Source: Icerya purchasi (Eukaryota; Arthropoda; Insecta; Hemiptera; Monophlebidae). From it: 64,000 bases of DNA. Both the position numbers and the translations under genes were made by a program. Position 1 is the first letter of the stretch. Each line of letters starts with the position of its first letter. The stretch covers positions 416,586,557 through 416,650,556 of the forward strand of contig CM077115.1 in assembly GCA_039619475.1 (NCBI GenBank), read 5' to 3'. A model generated the notes under the pieces. It was not told where the DNA came from. It worked only from the letters and a program-made list of their open reading frames with translations, and did no database searches. Positions 22,831 through 35,429 of the stretch are shown here, in pieces.

Positions 22831-24350
22831 GAGACCAGTATAGATCATCGGAATGAGGAGACATTCTACATTCCGAAAGCAGCGATAAATTGCGTTAATT
22901 CAACAAGTCAATAATTCAGAAATTAAGAAAGCCTCAGGATGGGATGGCGTAAGGAATAAAGGCAATAAAAATAATAAACGGATACTTTCACCCCTGCTGA
23001 TCTCAAAACTAATTAATCGTTACATAAGAGAGTTAAAGATCGCTCAAGGGCTGAAGATTGTAGTCATTAAACCTATTTACAGCAGCTATATTCAATATGA
23101 AAATTACAGACCTATAACCTTAATATCATCAGTTGCTAAAGTTGTGGAGCATAAGGAATTACTATTTAGTATAAAAATTAGTACGGTTTTAGCAAAAAAT
23201 TAAATCATGCCCTTTCTTAGATTAATGACAAAACAGGTAAACAAGGGCCTAACGAGTGGAAAATAGTTTCTAATGTCTTTTATCGATTTAACTAAAGCAT
23301 TCAATGTTGTGAACTATAGTAAGTTAAAAGCAGATATGGACCAAACTGGAATAAAACAGAACCAAAAGGAATGGTTTATAGACTATTTACAAAATAGGAA
23401 GAGCGTGGTTAAAATTAACGGAAAACTAAGTTCACGAGTAAATCTGGCATGTACAGTAGGTAATACTCCAGTCTTATCTCCACTGTTTTTCCTAATTTAC
23501 GTTAATTCACTCGCAGACTACATCAAAAATTCTATTGTTTACGCGTACGCAGATGATATAGCCTTGGTTTTACGTAAGAGCATTCGAATTGCCGAAAAAC
23601 TCTTACAAGATGTTGATATCTTAAGCAGGTGGGCCCATGACAGAACCATAACAATAATAAATGGTACGAAATTATAGGACTATGCACATAAGAATTCCTA
23701 GCAGATATAGGAACTATGACCCTAAGGTATTACTGCATTCTAAACAATAGAAATACGCGGAGTTGTACTTGTGATTGCTTAGAGTCAGTCATGAAATATA
23801 AATATCTCGGCTCGTCTGACGTGGAAAAGTCATATTGAAGAAATAAGCAATAAAATAAGACAAACTATTCCGGCGCTACATAGATTAAAACTTACTTTAC
23901 CGTATAAAATGGTACGGTTGTTTTTTGATTCCATAATTATGGCCAGAATTGTATATGGAATAATAAAAGTGTAGGGAGAAACAGAATATGGCGAGCTAAA
24001 GAAAATAGGCAAATGGCAGCGAAGATGTCTAAAGGTAATTTCCCCCCACTAGCGAATGGATAGAAATGGCTCCACTTTGTGGTGGGAAAATAAGGAGTTG
24101 TCTCCGAAAATGATGTATTTCTCGTACAGGCTTCACGAATACGAAATGCATAAAATGCCGATCCTGGCATAACTAAAGGACGGACATCAAGGAATTCTAA
24201 AAATACGTACTTCACTGGCCCGTAGGAATAGAAAATAAAATTGAAAATGTTGACCAGCTGATACTTCTGAAACTAATAGAAGTCACACCTCCGGACATAC
24301 ATGAGGAAAAGAAGATAGGATTATTGTAAAGGTTCATATTGTGGTGTAAA
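22830..24350 (+). pseudogene. degenerate non-LTR retrotransposon (reverse transcriptase)
   Basis: Recognisable RT blocks occur in order across three frames. At about 23040-23160 an IKPIYSSYIQYENYRPITLISS-like block matches the fingers (NYRPI-x-L). The 134-codon frame 23273-23677 has FIDLTKAFNVVN, SPLFFLIYVNSLADYI and the catalytic box YAYADDIAL. At about 23795-24050 LTWKSHIEEISNKIRQ, LPYKMVRLFFDSIIMARIVYG and a Q-x-R-CLKVI stretch form the thumb. At least three frameshifts or stops separate these blocks. In life it would copy element RNA into DNA at a nicked target. No endonuclease or poly(A) tail is visible, and the next LINE starts about 150 bp downstream. The clade was not settled. Confidence 0.75.
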
Positions 24351-24494
24351 AAGTAAGCTAAACATGCCTCAGTATTAAGTAATGTATAATTCGCTTTATT
24401 TTTTATATCCTTTTCTTCTGAAGCAATTAAATAATTACGTTTTTTTAGTTTATACAGTTGTTTGTAAAACATAATAATTCACTCCTATATGTAT

Positions 24495-25004
24495 CCCCCT
24501 TTTTGGATGCTGCGTTAGATAAAACTAGTGCTTAACGCTCTAATTCTATATAGTTTTAGTATTTATCCCTCCCTATTTTCTAATCGTCATTCGCATTACC
24601 GTTTCATTCAGTCGATTCCTCGTTCCCTGTCTTGGTTCCATTCTATTCCTTTCGGTCGTCGCTCTTCTATTGTCTCCCTAATTCGTCTCCGGATCATTCA
24701 TTCTCTCCTCCCCTCCTCTCGCTTTCGATTTGCTCTGCCGCCTTCTCTTGATTGTTCCTCCTCCTACATGTGATGCTGATCACATTTTCTTCGAGTGTCC
24801 TGCTCTTCGTAACAAACGCTCCCTTTTATACAGTCAGCTCTTGTGTTATTAGGTTTGTCTACTCCCTATAACTCTTCCTTTATCCTCCTCTTTCCTTCAT
24901 CCTCTGTAGTGTCCGCACTGCTGTCCTTTGTTGCGTCCATTTCGGACCGCTTAGTTTTCTTGTTGTTGGGTTAATGCCGCTGGCGCGCCCACAAAAAAAA
25001 AAAA
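24495..25004 (+). pseudogene. LINE-C copy 2 (ORF2 C-terminus and 3' end)
   Basis: From 24528 the frame carries SIVSLIRLRIIHSLLPSSRF, the segment following RNase H (RLR-x-GH in intact relatives). After a one-base shift it reads CDADHIFFECPALRNKRSLLYSQ at about 24765-24840, a C..DH-x4-C knuckle. The ORF end reads SISDRLVF-like; then CTGGCGCGCCCAC precedes 13 A (24992-25004). The same landmarks are seen at 35430-36300 and 56950-57400 on the minus strand. It is 5'-truncated and shifted, so non-functional. Confidence 0.75.
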
Positions 25005-26661
25005 ACATATTAGTTTTTAATAATAAACGTTGATAAGCGTGGCTGGCACTCGTACTACGGGTAGCACTGCTCAGCGGGACCCGCAACTTATTTAAAAAGA
25101 AAAAAAAGTACTGAAATTAAAGGAAATCATAAATATTTGTTAAGTTCATCCTGAAAATTCGAAAAAAAAAAGTAATATGAAGAAATAAAAATATAAATAA
25201 AAATCATGGTTCTGGATTGATAAAGAAAAAAAGAGAACGAAATGAAGTGAACGTAGTACCTTATGATACTGACAGCTAAATTATGACATTTATAAGTTTA
25301 GCTAAATTAACAATATTTTTAATTAGAGTTTTATAAATAGACAAGTATATCACGCGTCGTTAGATTTTATTGTAGCAAAATGATTTATTAAACATTTACG
25401 TATTTTCTTATAGTTATTCAAATTTCTTGGATTTATTTTTTTGCACAGTGCGATGGCAAGTTGTAGAGTAGAGGAACCATGTAAAGCATCCGTGTATTTT
25501 AGAGCGCTATATAGTGAAATTTGGTACTTTTGCATTTTTTATACCGCAAATTCTAGCGTTACCATGCTTAACTAATAATTTAAACTTCTTTCTGTCCTTG
25601 AGCAATATTTGAATTTTTTATAAAATACATACCGGTATGCTTAAGAAACTGTATGTATAATAACAGTATTATTATTTTTTGCTGATAAGCTTAAATATCC
25701 TGTTTTATAAATAATTTAGTTGCTTTAAACTTTGCTGCATTTCTCCAGTGCGTTAATAATCGATTCATAATAATAACAAATAAAAACAATAAAAGTTTAG
25801 TATGTCTTCTTCCGATCATCCAGCAGCTTTTATCGTTCGCGCTGAAAATTCCTTCACGGGAAAAAATTTGGACAATTTCTTCGTCCCGACATTGTCCGAC
25901 AAAGGTTTCTTGTATTTCAGTCAGATTTCTTCGGTCATTTTTGCAAACTAATTTTCGTTTATCGTAATTCTTTCGTACCACATAGAGTATTAAAACGTAC
26001 ATCCATAATACAGTATTCGGAATGGGTGTCGTCATCTGAATATGTCGTCATACCTTTTTTCTCTGAAGATGACATCTCGGAAGAGATTGAGTCACGTTCC
26101 GTTGCTAGTATTAAAATTGCAGCTGGTTTTGATGAAATCGAGTTCCAAAATATTTCCCTCTCTGAATTCGTTACATATGTAAAATCCGGTTCTTTGTTTC
26201 CTCTAACGTTTGCTCGAGTATGCGGTATTCCGAATATACATGTATGTATATATTCCCTTTTTGCGCACGTCACGAGACAGTGCCGCAATTTGTTCACCCA
26301 CCTGCTTTCAGGATGATTTTAGATGACATAAAATGAAACTTCGGCGGAAACTTTATTCAGTCGCAGTCGTAAGGGCAATCGATCCAAGTGAATTAGGCCA
26401 AGAGATGAAAAATGGAGTTTGAAAATAGTTGCTTTTTTTAGAAGCTTTTTTTAATTTATAAATCTAGCGGCTTCGTATCCTTTTTTGAATACGAATTGAA
26501 TTTGAGTGCTCATTACTCCAACAATACTTATAACTTCCCATCATCGCATTTCTCTCCTCTTTTTAATTCCCTTTCTCATTTTAAATTTTCCACATCTTCC
26601 GTAAACACCGTAACTCAGAAATGTCCATAAATTCGCTGTCTAATTCCTCTTTTATTCACCA
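25005..26661. other. non-coding stretch, nothing certain
   Basis: Overlapping frames at 25691-26316 on both strands are open for 90-115 codons in a slightly GC-richer segment, but no motif is recognisable. A strong acceptor-like site (CACCTGCTTTCAG at about 26298-26310) is followed by stops in all frames. Confidence 0.45.
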
Positions 26662-26716
26662 CTTTTAAAAGTATTGCTAATTTATTTGCTGTAATAAGAT
26701 TATACTAAAATATACG

Positions 26717-26775
<59 letters not shown>

Positions 26776-26776
26776 A
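26662..26776 (+). mobile_element. R1-type LINE 3' end with (AAAT)n tail
   Basis: About 58 bp (AAAAGTATTGCTAATTTATTTGCTGTAATAAGATTATACTAAAATAT-ACGTG) match the 3' terminus of the element ending at 4932. The element's poly(A) is replaced by about 14 AAAT units (26720-26776). It is a heavily 5'-truncated insertion whose tail became a microsatellite. Confidence 0.75.
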
Positions 26777-29700
26777 TTCCATCCCCCTCTAACGGACGGA
26801 GCTCTTAATAAGTTCATTTTTCTTGCGGTTAATTAGCCGCATTACTTTTAAAATCAACCGCTTTAACTCGACGATGAACATTTTTTGCACCAATGCAAAA
26901 CCAAAATGTTGCATATTGTTAAAGCCTCGAGAAAGTGCTCTCGGAAGAAGTCCTATTTCTGTTTCTCAGCAACTATCCCTCTTTTACATATTTAGAAAAC
27001 AGGCAGAGCCTTTAAATTCTCACCGAACGTCCCTTCAATTTTAACTTATCCGTCAATAGCCTATTAGCCGGTTATCGATTGCTGCTGCTTACCTCTCTAG
27101 CGCAAATGAGTTATATGTTATTCGATTTCTACGACATCTTTAGATTTCTGTCGTCAATATTGATAAATTAAATTCCGCCCTTTTAAAAGTTTCCAGTTTC
27201 ACTCTAGGTTTCTATCTTGTTCGTCCAAATGGTTCTTTAATATTCTTTTCAATACTTTTTCAATGCTTTTTTTTTTCTTTTCTGGGGATACTCCTTCTCC
27301 CAAATCTTCATTATTTCCATTCCTCGAACTAGTTGCTATCTTTGTCACACATTACCTTCACATTCTGTTTCAGAAACTATTTAAAAGTATGCTAAATATA
27401 CGTCTCTTACGGTGGTTAGAACACTCCCTTTTCGGTACTTCCCGCTAATTTCACCGATGTTTTTTGAGCTTTTAATAATGTTCGTCGCTTCCAAATCTTA
27501 AAGATAGAATGAGGACAATTAAAATGCTAGTTCGATTGTATTATTAATTTTACGACGAAAAATTTTATCCACCTATCTTCTCCATTTCTCTAAGGTTAAG
27601 CACATAGTGACGCGTCGAAGAGAGGCCCCCGTGGTAAAAGCTAAGAGTAAAGCGATAAATTAAAAAAAAAAGTCTTGTTATGGAAATGGAAATGTGGCGC
27701 TTTAGCCACGTCTGCATACCCTTTTTTCTTACACCTGGTAAATTCGGTGAGTTTGTAATATTTACGATTTTTGGCAAAGGATTGCCATTGTTTACGAAAC
27801 GATTTATTTATTCTTGTAACTCACTAATGCGTTTATTAAGGTTTTAAATTTCCTTATCTTTAATGATTAGTAATTTTTTGCAGTCCTCGTGACTATTAAT
27901 TTGGTCAGAGCCACTTCTAGTTATTGGCATTGCTGCTTATTTTCGTTAAAAATTAAATATATGGCAACGGTTAGTAATAGTCAAAATCATTTCTATGATC
28001 AAGTGACAATTTTTCGTTCCGTATCTGGCTACGCTGATAACGGAACGAACGAGATTTAGCCAATTTTATCGGAAAAAATTATCTAAACGTAATAATTAAT
28101 AACCACTACATACAAGTATTTAATTTAATCCAAATCGAAAAGATTTTAAATCTAAACCGAAATAATTCGTTTAATAAGTCGTTATAACTTTACACACACT
28201 TGACAGCAAAAACACATTCAAAATTGAAAAGCCCGCAATGAACTGTGCGCAAGTACGATGTAAGCAATATAAAAAGAACAAATATATACGTTTCTCCACT
28301 ATCGAAATAATCCAGAGCAAAAACACACAACTGACGCATACGATGTGTTTACGTGATGTTAATTAAAAAATGCATTTTGTTTTGGTTGAAAATTTTGCGC
28401 TAAAAATATTCTATTTAATGAAGAATAGGAAGATTACAAGAAAATGTGTAATGTGCATGAAATGAATAGAAGTAGAAATATATTCATGACGAATTTCACC
28501 ATTTATACGAAAAATTAAGAAGACATCTGGCAAAATTTCATTCATACTTACGCATGAATATTTCGATTATATTTTACAAAATATGCAATCAAAGTTAACA
28601 CAGCCAGATGAACAAACGTTTTTTTCGCTGCTAAATTTAAAGTTCATATATTATAAAATATTATGTCGAATGAAGGGAACTATGGAAATGAAAATTCAGT
28701 TTTCAAAACTAATCGTTTTTGTTCGTAAAACATTCGAAACAATGGAAAATTTTTAATATGCCGGCGTAAATTTGCCTGTATAGAAATTCCGTTAAATTGC
28801 CCGTTATAATTAGAAAATATTTAAACGTTTTTAAATCAAATGTTAATGCACACACTTACTTGTAGGTTTCATTTTATTAGCTACTTCATCCCAGAGTTTA
28901 TCCAAAATAAAGCGGTTATGGTGATCATCATTTTGTTGATACCAAAATGGTTCTCAAACGAAAACGCTACGAATAAGCAATTCTTTATTCATTTTCATAT
29001 AATTTTGGTAAAAAAATTACAAGATTTAAAAATAATTTAAGATAACGGCTATTATTTTATCTCTAAAACTGAATAATAAATTGTACCGAATTTTTAAGAA
29101 AGCTATTGACAGTAAAGTGATCTGTATGCGACTATTATAGATAATACGTTTCATGGTTTCCTAGAAGATGAATAAGCAATGATCCAATAAAAACAACCAC
29201 CTACGCATTCTTTTTCTTCCAAGAATATGTGCCTAGTTATTTATGTGATATATAAGAGTTTTTTTCTCCAGTCAGCGAACGCAATAGCGTGTCGTAGTAT
29301 GCTAGAACTGATAATCCAGTTCTGGTATGTGGGGAAAGAACGGAAGGAAATGAAAATAGCGGCGAAAACAAATCAGTCTGAGTCCTCTATTTTGTTTGTT
29401 GATGATGGATCTGTCGCAATCATCTTTGATGCGGTACTATGTTCACTTCTACAACAAGCCATGCTTTTAATTTCATCGCTTTATTCTTCCTAGCTTTTAT
29501 CACAGCTCTCTTTGACGTGTCACTATGAGCTTAGCCTAAGCAGTAGTATAATTTAGGTCACTGGTAACCGAAAATTATACTAATAAATTTTACAGCTTGG
29601 GAATTTTGTATTTTTCCTACATTCTTATAATGAAAAAATGTAACTTGAAAAAAAAAAAATCGCCCCTCAAGCTGCTATAAAGCGGGCTCGGGACTTTTTT

Positions 29701-30080
29701 CAAATAATAATTTACTTGTAGATATAGAAGAGTATCTTTTTGTAACATTTCCGCATTTTTATTTTAATTTTAAGTGATAACTGCTGCTTAGGCTTTGGTA
29801 AGGGCTGTGGAATTTTTTTTTATAGTTTCCGGTCTTACTGCTTCGATCTATATTTTTCTCAAATTTGGCCCTTTAAATTGTAAAATTTTTATTTCTTTGA
29901 ATTTTTTGTGGTATTCCACAAACAAAAATACGCCGATTAAAAAAAAAAAACAACAAAACAATAGAACGGTGTGTGAAGTGTTTTAAAATTCTGCTTTTCA
30001 TAAAATTTGACTTTTATTTTTATAATATGTGTAGGGTTTAAAATTCAAAAAAAAAAAAAAATAATTGATTTTTCCCGCTG
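26777..30080. other. AT-rich non-coding stretch
   Basis: No gene or repeat family was recognised. The frames at 26823-27777, 28840-29040 and 29227-29493 have no domain signature and no support from composition. Confidence 0.5.
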
Positions 30081-30778
30081 CTTTTTGCGATTTTTTGAAA
30101 TTATCGCCATCTCGATAATTTCGTTAAGAAAATGAAATACGGTTTCGTTTCCGACAAATAGCGCGATCTTTCCAGCGATATACCGTATACCCGGGAAAAA
30201 AAAAAAAAATTATTCAAAATTTCTGAGCTCTCAGCACCCCAAGTGTCTGAATATAAAGTTGTAAGCATGGCTACATATGTTTTTCCTACGAAGCGGTCCT
30301 TTATGTATGTATATGTGTGAGATACGATTTGGTTTTCTCTATTTTTTAACTCGAGCTATTGTTTATGTGAAATCGTTTTTTTGTTCTTTTTAGGTCCGGG
30401 GGGGGGGATCATTTTTTAACCGTAAATTTTTGATTTTATGAAAGGACTTCTGCGTTTTATTTTATATTTTGATTTTCACCCTTAAATCTGGTGATGAGAT
30501 GAATTTTTCTAGGGTGATTTTTGAAATCGTTTTATATTCCATATTACATATATATATATATATATATATTATTAACGGATTTTTAGTTTTTTTCCCGCCA
30601 GGGTAATCGGTTAGCTTGAAGTTATAGATAAGGTTTTAAAGAGAATTTTAATTGTAATTTATGTTTCAAATTCGAAGAAGTCGTTCGTGAGTTATTGCAT
30701 ATTTTAATTGAATATTTTTGTCGTTTCTGAACCATCTTATTAGGATTATTCCATACATTACATGTAATCGGAATCCTA
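30081..30778 (+). repeat. repeat-D copy 1 (unclassified dispersed repeat)
   Basis: Collinear over about 700 bp with 38500-39191. Shared blocks include GAAATACGGTTTCGTTTCCG, CTCTCAGCACCCCAAG, AAAGTTGTAAGCATGGCTAC, TTTTTAACTCGAGCTATT, AGGGTAATCGGTTAGCTTGA and TTTTTGTCGTTTCTGAAC. This copy contains a G run at 30400-30408 and a (TA)n run at 30549-30569. It ends in an imperfect palindrome TAGGATT...AATCCTA at 30750-30779. No coding capacity was recognised. Confidence 0.8.
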
Positions 30779-31967
30779 TATTCACAATTTTGCTCATGTT
30801 ATAAATGATATGGGGTTATACTTTATACGTTAATTTTTGCACAATAATTATTAATTGATCCTAAACCAACGCCGGAAGGCCGATTGGAATGAAACGCGAC
30901 TGTTTTATAGCGTCACTGATATCACATAGTTATTAGGCTTTTCCAGAAAAGTTTACTAAAAGTTTCGAAATGCAGAAGGAAAAACTCATATTCAACTCTC
31001 TTGACCGGCATTTCGACGAAACAACGCAATTGTCTACCGATTTGCCGGGAAAAATTAAAAAAACAAAACGGAAACGCCCTCTTATAATCATTTTGTACTT
31101 GGCGAAAAAAAATTTTCCCCGGCGCAAGTCTAGTTTGCAAAAGTTTTTGCAACCGACCTTAAAAAAAAAAAAAAATAAACAAATAAAATACAACTTAAAA
31201 ACAAACTGTGACGTCGTGCGAGCAAAAAACTTAGTCGAAATCTGGCGACGAAATATATTCCTGTACTTAACGTTTGGTGTCTAACGAATGAAGAAGGAAA
31301 AAAATCAAGGGAGCGAATTTGCAGCGCGTGCCGAGCACCGAACGGAGGCTACTTGATAAAATTTTGTAATGTTCTGAAAAGTTTTTGTACACACTTGGCC
31401 AAGGCGACATTCGATACCGAACGGGAGGGCGGGAGTCAATTTGACAAATCGACTTTTCGCGGGACTGGCTGCCGTTATTATGTGTCCCCAGTGATGATAA
31501 TTTCGACTCTGGTTAATGAAAGAAAAGCCAACGAGACTCTAATATTCAAGGTCGCGGATAGAATTTCGCAGACGGCCGGAGCTGAAGTGTATACGAACAC
31601 ACGGGCAACACAGCCAGCGACGGAAACAGGATAGGGAAAGCAAACAAACAAATAAAGCCGAGAGATGACTTCGGTTGAAAAAATATTTCACTTCATCCGA
31701 TAGACACTTGTCTCTCCGATAAACTGTCAATTAATTTCGCTCGCTGGTCCCGAACGACGAAGCACATTCTCTGGACGAGCAAAACGAAGAAGGATCGGAA
31801 AACGATGAGCAACGAGAATCTCTTTCCGTCTCTAGGTTTGTCCGGAGTCAAGGAAAAAATTGGCCGAATAGTTCATCAGCGGAGTTCGCACTTCTCGTTA
31901 GCGCGTTTAATTCGAAGTAATTTCCGAGTTGGCAGATTTATCTGCATCGTCGCCTAATAGAGGAGGA
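30779..31967. other. non-coding stretch with a GC-richer segment
   Basis: 31320-31960 has clearly higher GC and CG content than average. Frames on both strands (30922-31730) are open for 60-104 codons but show no known motif. It could be an unrecognised exon or regulatory island. Confidence 0.4.
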
Positions 31968-32150
31968 TGTGTCTCAAAATACCAGACGGAGAGATGTCAA
32001 GGCACCATCTTAACATATGCGCATTTCCATTGCATGTAGCGCTTCTTCTACTCCTCGCCTTGTGACTGGCCAGCACTCACCGCTATACAGGGCAACTGGA
32101 GTTCGGTAGATTTTAGACTTTAGCGCGACTATAGATCAGTGTTATTTTAA
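31968..32150 (-). pseudogene. non-LTR retrotransposon RT C-terminal fragment
   Basis: On the minus strand it reads LKSKIYRTPVALYSGECWPV, a few residues more, then EEALHAMEMRI; after a one-base shift comes LRWCLDISPSG. This matches the conserved thumb/connection region of many LINE ORF2s (KIYRT-x-V-x-PV-x-LYG-x-ECW). About four residues are missing after YRT, and a frameshift near 32010 breaks it. Both ends stop abruptly. A T run at 32165-32181 lies just beyond its upstream side. Confidence 0.7.
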
Positions 32151-32542
32151 GCTCCCACCGGAGCTTTTTTTTTTTTTTTTTCTTAGCAAAACTTTTGACT
32201 ACAGCTAAGACTTGTGAGCATATTCTGAATTTGCTTAATGATGATCACCTTTAATTCGTTATTAGCCTTTCGAATTTTTTTATTTAAACATAAATTCCGC
32301 CCAACTGTACCGGAGATAAGAACAAAAATCTATTAAAATCGCTTAATGCGTAGGAATAAGCCGATTGTACGGCTAGGAAAGCCGCTCCGGATAGTTCCTT
32401 CTGAAGATATAGAAGTTTGAAAAACGCATTAACGATAACTTTTGACAATGCGATGGTAGTTCAACATGATCCGCGGTACGTTTTCCGGCCGGACTGGGGC
32501 GCAAAATTTATTACTAATCCGTGTCAATTACGTACATATAGG
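32151..32542. other. short non-coding stretch
   Basis: A T run of about 17 at 32165-32181. Nothing else was recognised. Confidence 0.5.
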
Positions 32543-33007
32543 CAAGGGCGTCGCCAGCCGATGAGCTAGGGAGGGGCAAGATGAGTTGCCAGCCGCCAGG
32601 GGGGAGGCAAGATGATAGAAAGAGGATATGAGTTATAGGAAAAATAAAATTTATAAGTTGTAAAGACTTAATATTTTATTAAACAAGAATAAAATCTTTT
32701 TTTTTTTTTTTTTTTTTTATGGGTACGCCAACGAAGAGCAACAGCCCAATCAGCCAAGGAATCTAAGTAATAGTTCAAAAGGAGAATAACATATTAGATT
32801 TCAATCTGGTGCGAGATTGAATGAATGAAAGAAGCTGGAATAGGAACAACTGACAAGGAAGGAAATGAGAGAACATAAGAGTCATTGTATGATTTTAATT
32901 AAAACATAAATTTTTCAAATTGTCCATGATTACGCGCCTATGAATATTCATCAATGTCAGTTGATTAAAAAATTTAGCTCTCCCTGCCCCCGCTGGCGAC
33001 GCCCATG
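32543..33007 (-). mobile_element. hAT-type MITE copy 1, split by a nested LINE tail
   Basis: The ends are CAAGGGCGTCGCCAGC (32543-32558) and GCTGGCGACGCCCATG (32992-33007), inverted repeats of 16 bp with one mismatch. The interior matches the clean copy at 52269-52566 in the opposite orientation. Shared stretches include GATAGAAAGAGGATATGAGT, AATATTTTATTAAACAAGAA and CAAATTGTCCATGATTACGCGCCTATGAAT. The match is interrupted between about 32697 and 32893 by LINE-C copy 3. The flanking octamers (CATATAGG and CATGCACG) agree at 5 of 8 positions, a decayed target duplication. No transposase is encoded. Confidence 0.85.
32697..32893 (-). mobile_element. LINE-C copy 3, nested in the hAT MITE
   Basis: The T run at 32698-32719 is the element's poly(A) on the minus strand, preceded by TTGGCGTACCCAT as in the other copies. 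Upstream the minus frame reads SISHQIEI-stop, matching SISDRIEI-stop at 35511. The MITE sequence resumes at about 32893 (TTTTAATTAAAACATAA). Confidence 0.8.
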
Positions 33008-35429
33008 CATGCACGGGTAGCTATTAATTTTACGGACAAAGATGCACAGAGACTATGCGCCGATCATGTTTTAATTTAGCTGTAATACATATAGGTAAAT
33101 AGCAGTCTTGTGACAAAAAACTGTCAGATTTGAAGATGATTTTTCCGCCGCATCATTTGCGTCATTTACTTTCTCGCGGTAAGAAAGCTTCACACGGGTG
33201 TTAAATTAAAATTTTAAACAGCGATCGATGTACGTCTAATTTATACAAAGAGGTTTCATTTGTTTTTTCTAGTACTTTTTTGATATTATTTCTGTTTGCT
33301 TGAAATTTACGTTTATGATCTTTCTTGTTATTTTTTTTTATTTCTTTGTAATGATTTATTTGAACCTTGATAATGAGTAGATACACTAGCTTATAGTAGA
33401 CGGCTTAATTGGTTTTGAGTTATAGAGCCGACCGATAAAGAAAATGAAAGAGATGGTGTTAAAAATATACGTGACAAACTGCTATGAACTTTTTTTGTTT
33501 TTTTTTAATTATAGCAATTTGTAGATTTCCCTTCTGTATAAGCTTTTCGTTTTTCGTTTTTCCGATTGCGCAAAAGGCTCCTTCAGCCAAAAATTCGCTT
33601 AACGACGATAGTGTCTTATAAAATATCGGCAATATGTCTAACAGTTATGGACAAGTCTAAGCCTCCCAAATTCGTAAACAACGGAATCAAAAGTAGCACA
33701 TAGTTGCTACAGAGTAGTCCACATAGATCCGTGAATTTTGCCAATGCCGCTAACGGAGAACGCAGTACCGACGTTCTCGGAAAATTCAGGAACGATTAGA
33801 CAGAATGCTACCGGAAAAATCTGGCGGACAAGATTAAAATTTATTTATTGCGATTCCGTTCATACACGTTTTCACATCCTCTTCTTAATGGTGGTGTTTA
33901 ATTCAACTAACCCATCGATGTTCAGTTTTTTTCCGTTTTTTTTTTTTTTTTAAATTTTACATTTTATTTTATTTATTGATTAATTGTTATTTCGATCGAA
34001 GTACTATTACATAAAAAGAGAAGAAAAAATCCTTTTTTTTTCAAAGAGATACGTATAAATAATGAGCGTGCTTCGTGATTTCGCCGTTTTAATAAAAAAA
34101 CTCACTAATTTAATTCATAAAATCATTTCATTTACTTTTAATTGTAATTTGCTTAATTGAAATTTAGACAAAAAAAAAAATTCAAAATTTTATAACAGCT
34201 AAAAATTTAAAACCGAGCCCCGCGACGTACCCGCGAATCTTCGCACAAACCGCGTGGGCGTCGGTTGTACGTGAGCAGGTTCAGTATGCAGCGGGCTTGC
34301 TATTCTTTTTAAAAACCTGCAGATCATTCACAGCTAATCAATCCTTAGCTTCCGTAACCATTTCGGTTTGTTCTTTTTCATTCCCTATTGTCGTACAGAA
34401 CGGACGATTTTTTTCACTGACTTATTCTATTCTCGCTGCATTAAGAGATTAGTTGATAAATCGATTCAGTTATTAGTGATGACCCTATTCGATTTCAGTC
34501 GGTCTTTCCCCTTTAAAATGCAGCTGTTGAAACTAGTTTCGCAAACGTTATGCCAAATTAAAATCTTCTCTTTTTTTCTCTTTCCCCTATTCCTTTTTTC
34601 TCAACTACATCCCCCTTTTCAGCCTATTCTTAATTTCTTACCGTTTCTCCTTACTCTACTTACCGTTCCTCCTTTTCTTTTTGTCCGTTTTCCTTCTTAT
34701 TCTTGCTTCTTTTCCGATTCTTCTTTTTTCCGTGTCGTTTAAATACCGATTTATTTACTAAAGTTAATTCCTTTTCACAGTCATTATCGGCAAATAGAAA
34801 TCGAATAAGTACTAAAGAGGGTATTATTACAGTACCGATATATAGCAATAAAGAATCTTCCCCAAATGTAAAAAAAAAAAAAAAAAACACTTTCTTTATC
34901 CTACCGCTTTATATTTTGAATACTCATAATCGGTTAACGCTTGAAGCTAATGACCAGAAAATAATACATGTATATATTAAATGTGTGTGGGTGTGTGTAC
35001 TTTTTTTTTTAGAAGTAAGCAATTTGTGGTAAAATATCAAGTCAATAAGAAAATTATGGACTAAAGAAAAAAGAAACCGAGCAAAGTTAATTTTTTTATA
35101 AAGATGGAAAGAAAAAGAATATATTACACATACTTCGGCCCGTACGGCGGTGAAGTGTGCGCGGTAAATATACCGTGATCGTGAATATTATCGGTTTTTA
35201 AAATCGATATAAATTTAATCGGAAAACCAGCTACGAAACAAATTTGATCGAAAAAAGTATTTCCGATAAAATTTGAGATATACATATTTCTACGCTCATG
35301 AAGCCCGATCGGATTTCGACGCACTTGGAGTCACAACTGGATCGTATATTGTAGACTACTTTAGTTCATATACTGTCCACGCTACGCAAAAAATTCTACC
35401 TTAATTTTGTTATCAGTTGTGTTCGCCCC
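33008..35429. other. AT-rich non-coding stretch
   Basis: 33940-34190 is rich in T and A runs. A small GC-rich island lies at 34213-34300. 34560-34740 is pyrimidine-rich, which creates spurious long frames on both strands. No gene was recognised. Confidence 0.5.

Noticed and set aside
26298..26370. Strong acceptor followed by a donor-like GTAAGG
   Set aside because: All three frames contain stops in the intervening segment.
34560..34742. Long pyrimidine-rich open frames on both strands
   Set aside because: The low-complexity CTT/TTC tract lacks stops for compositional reasons.
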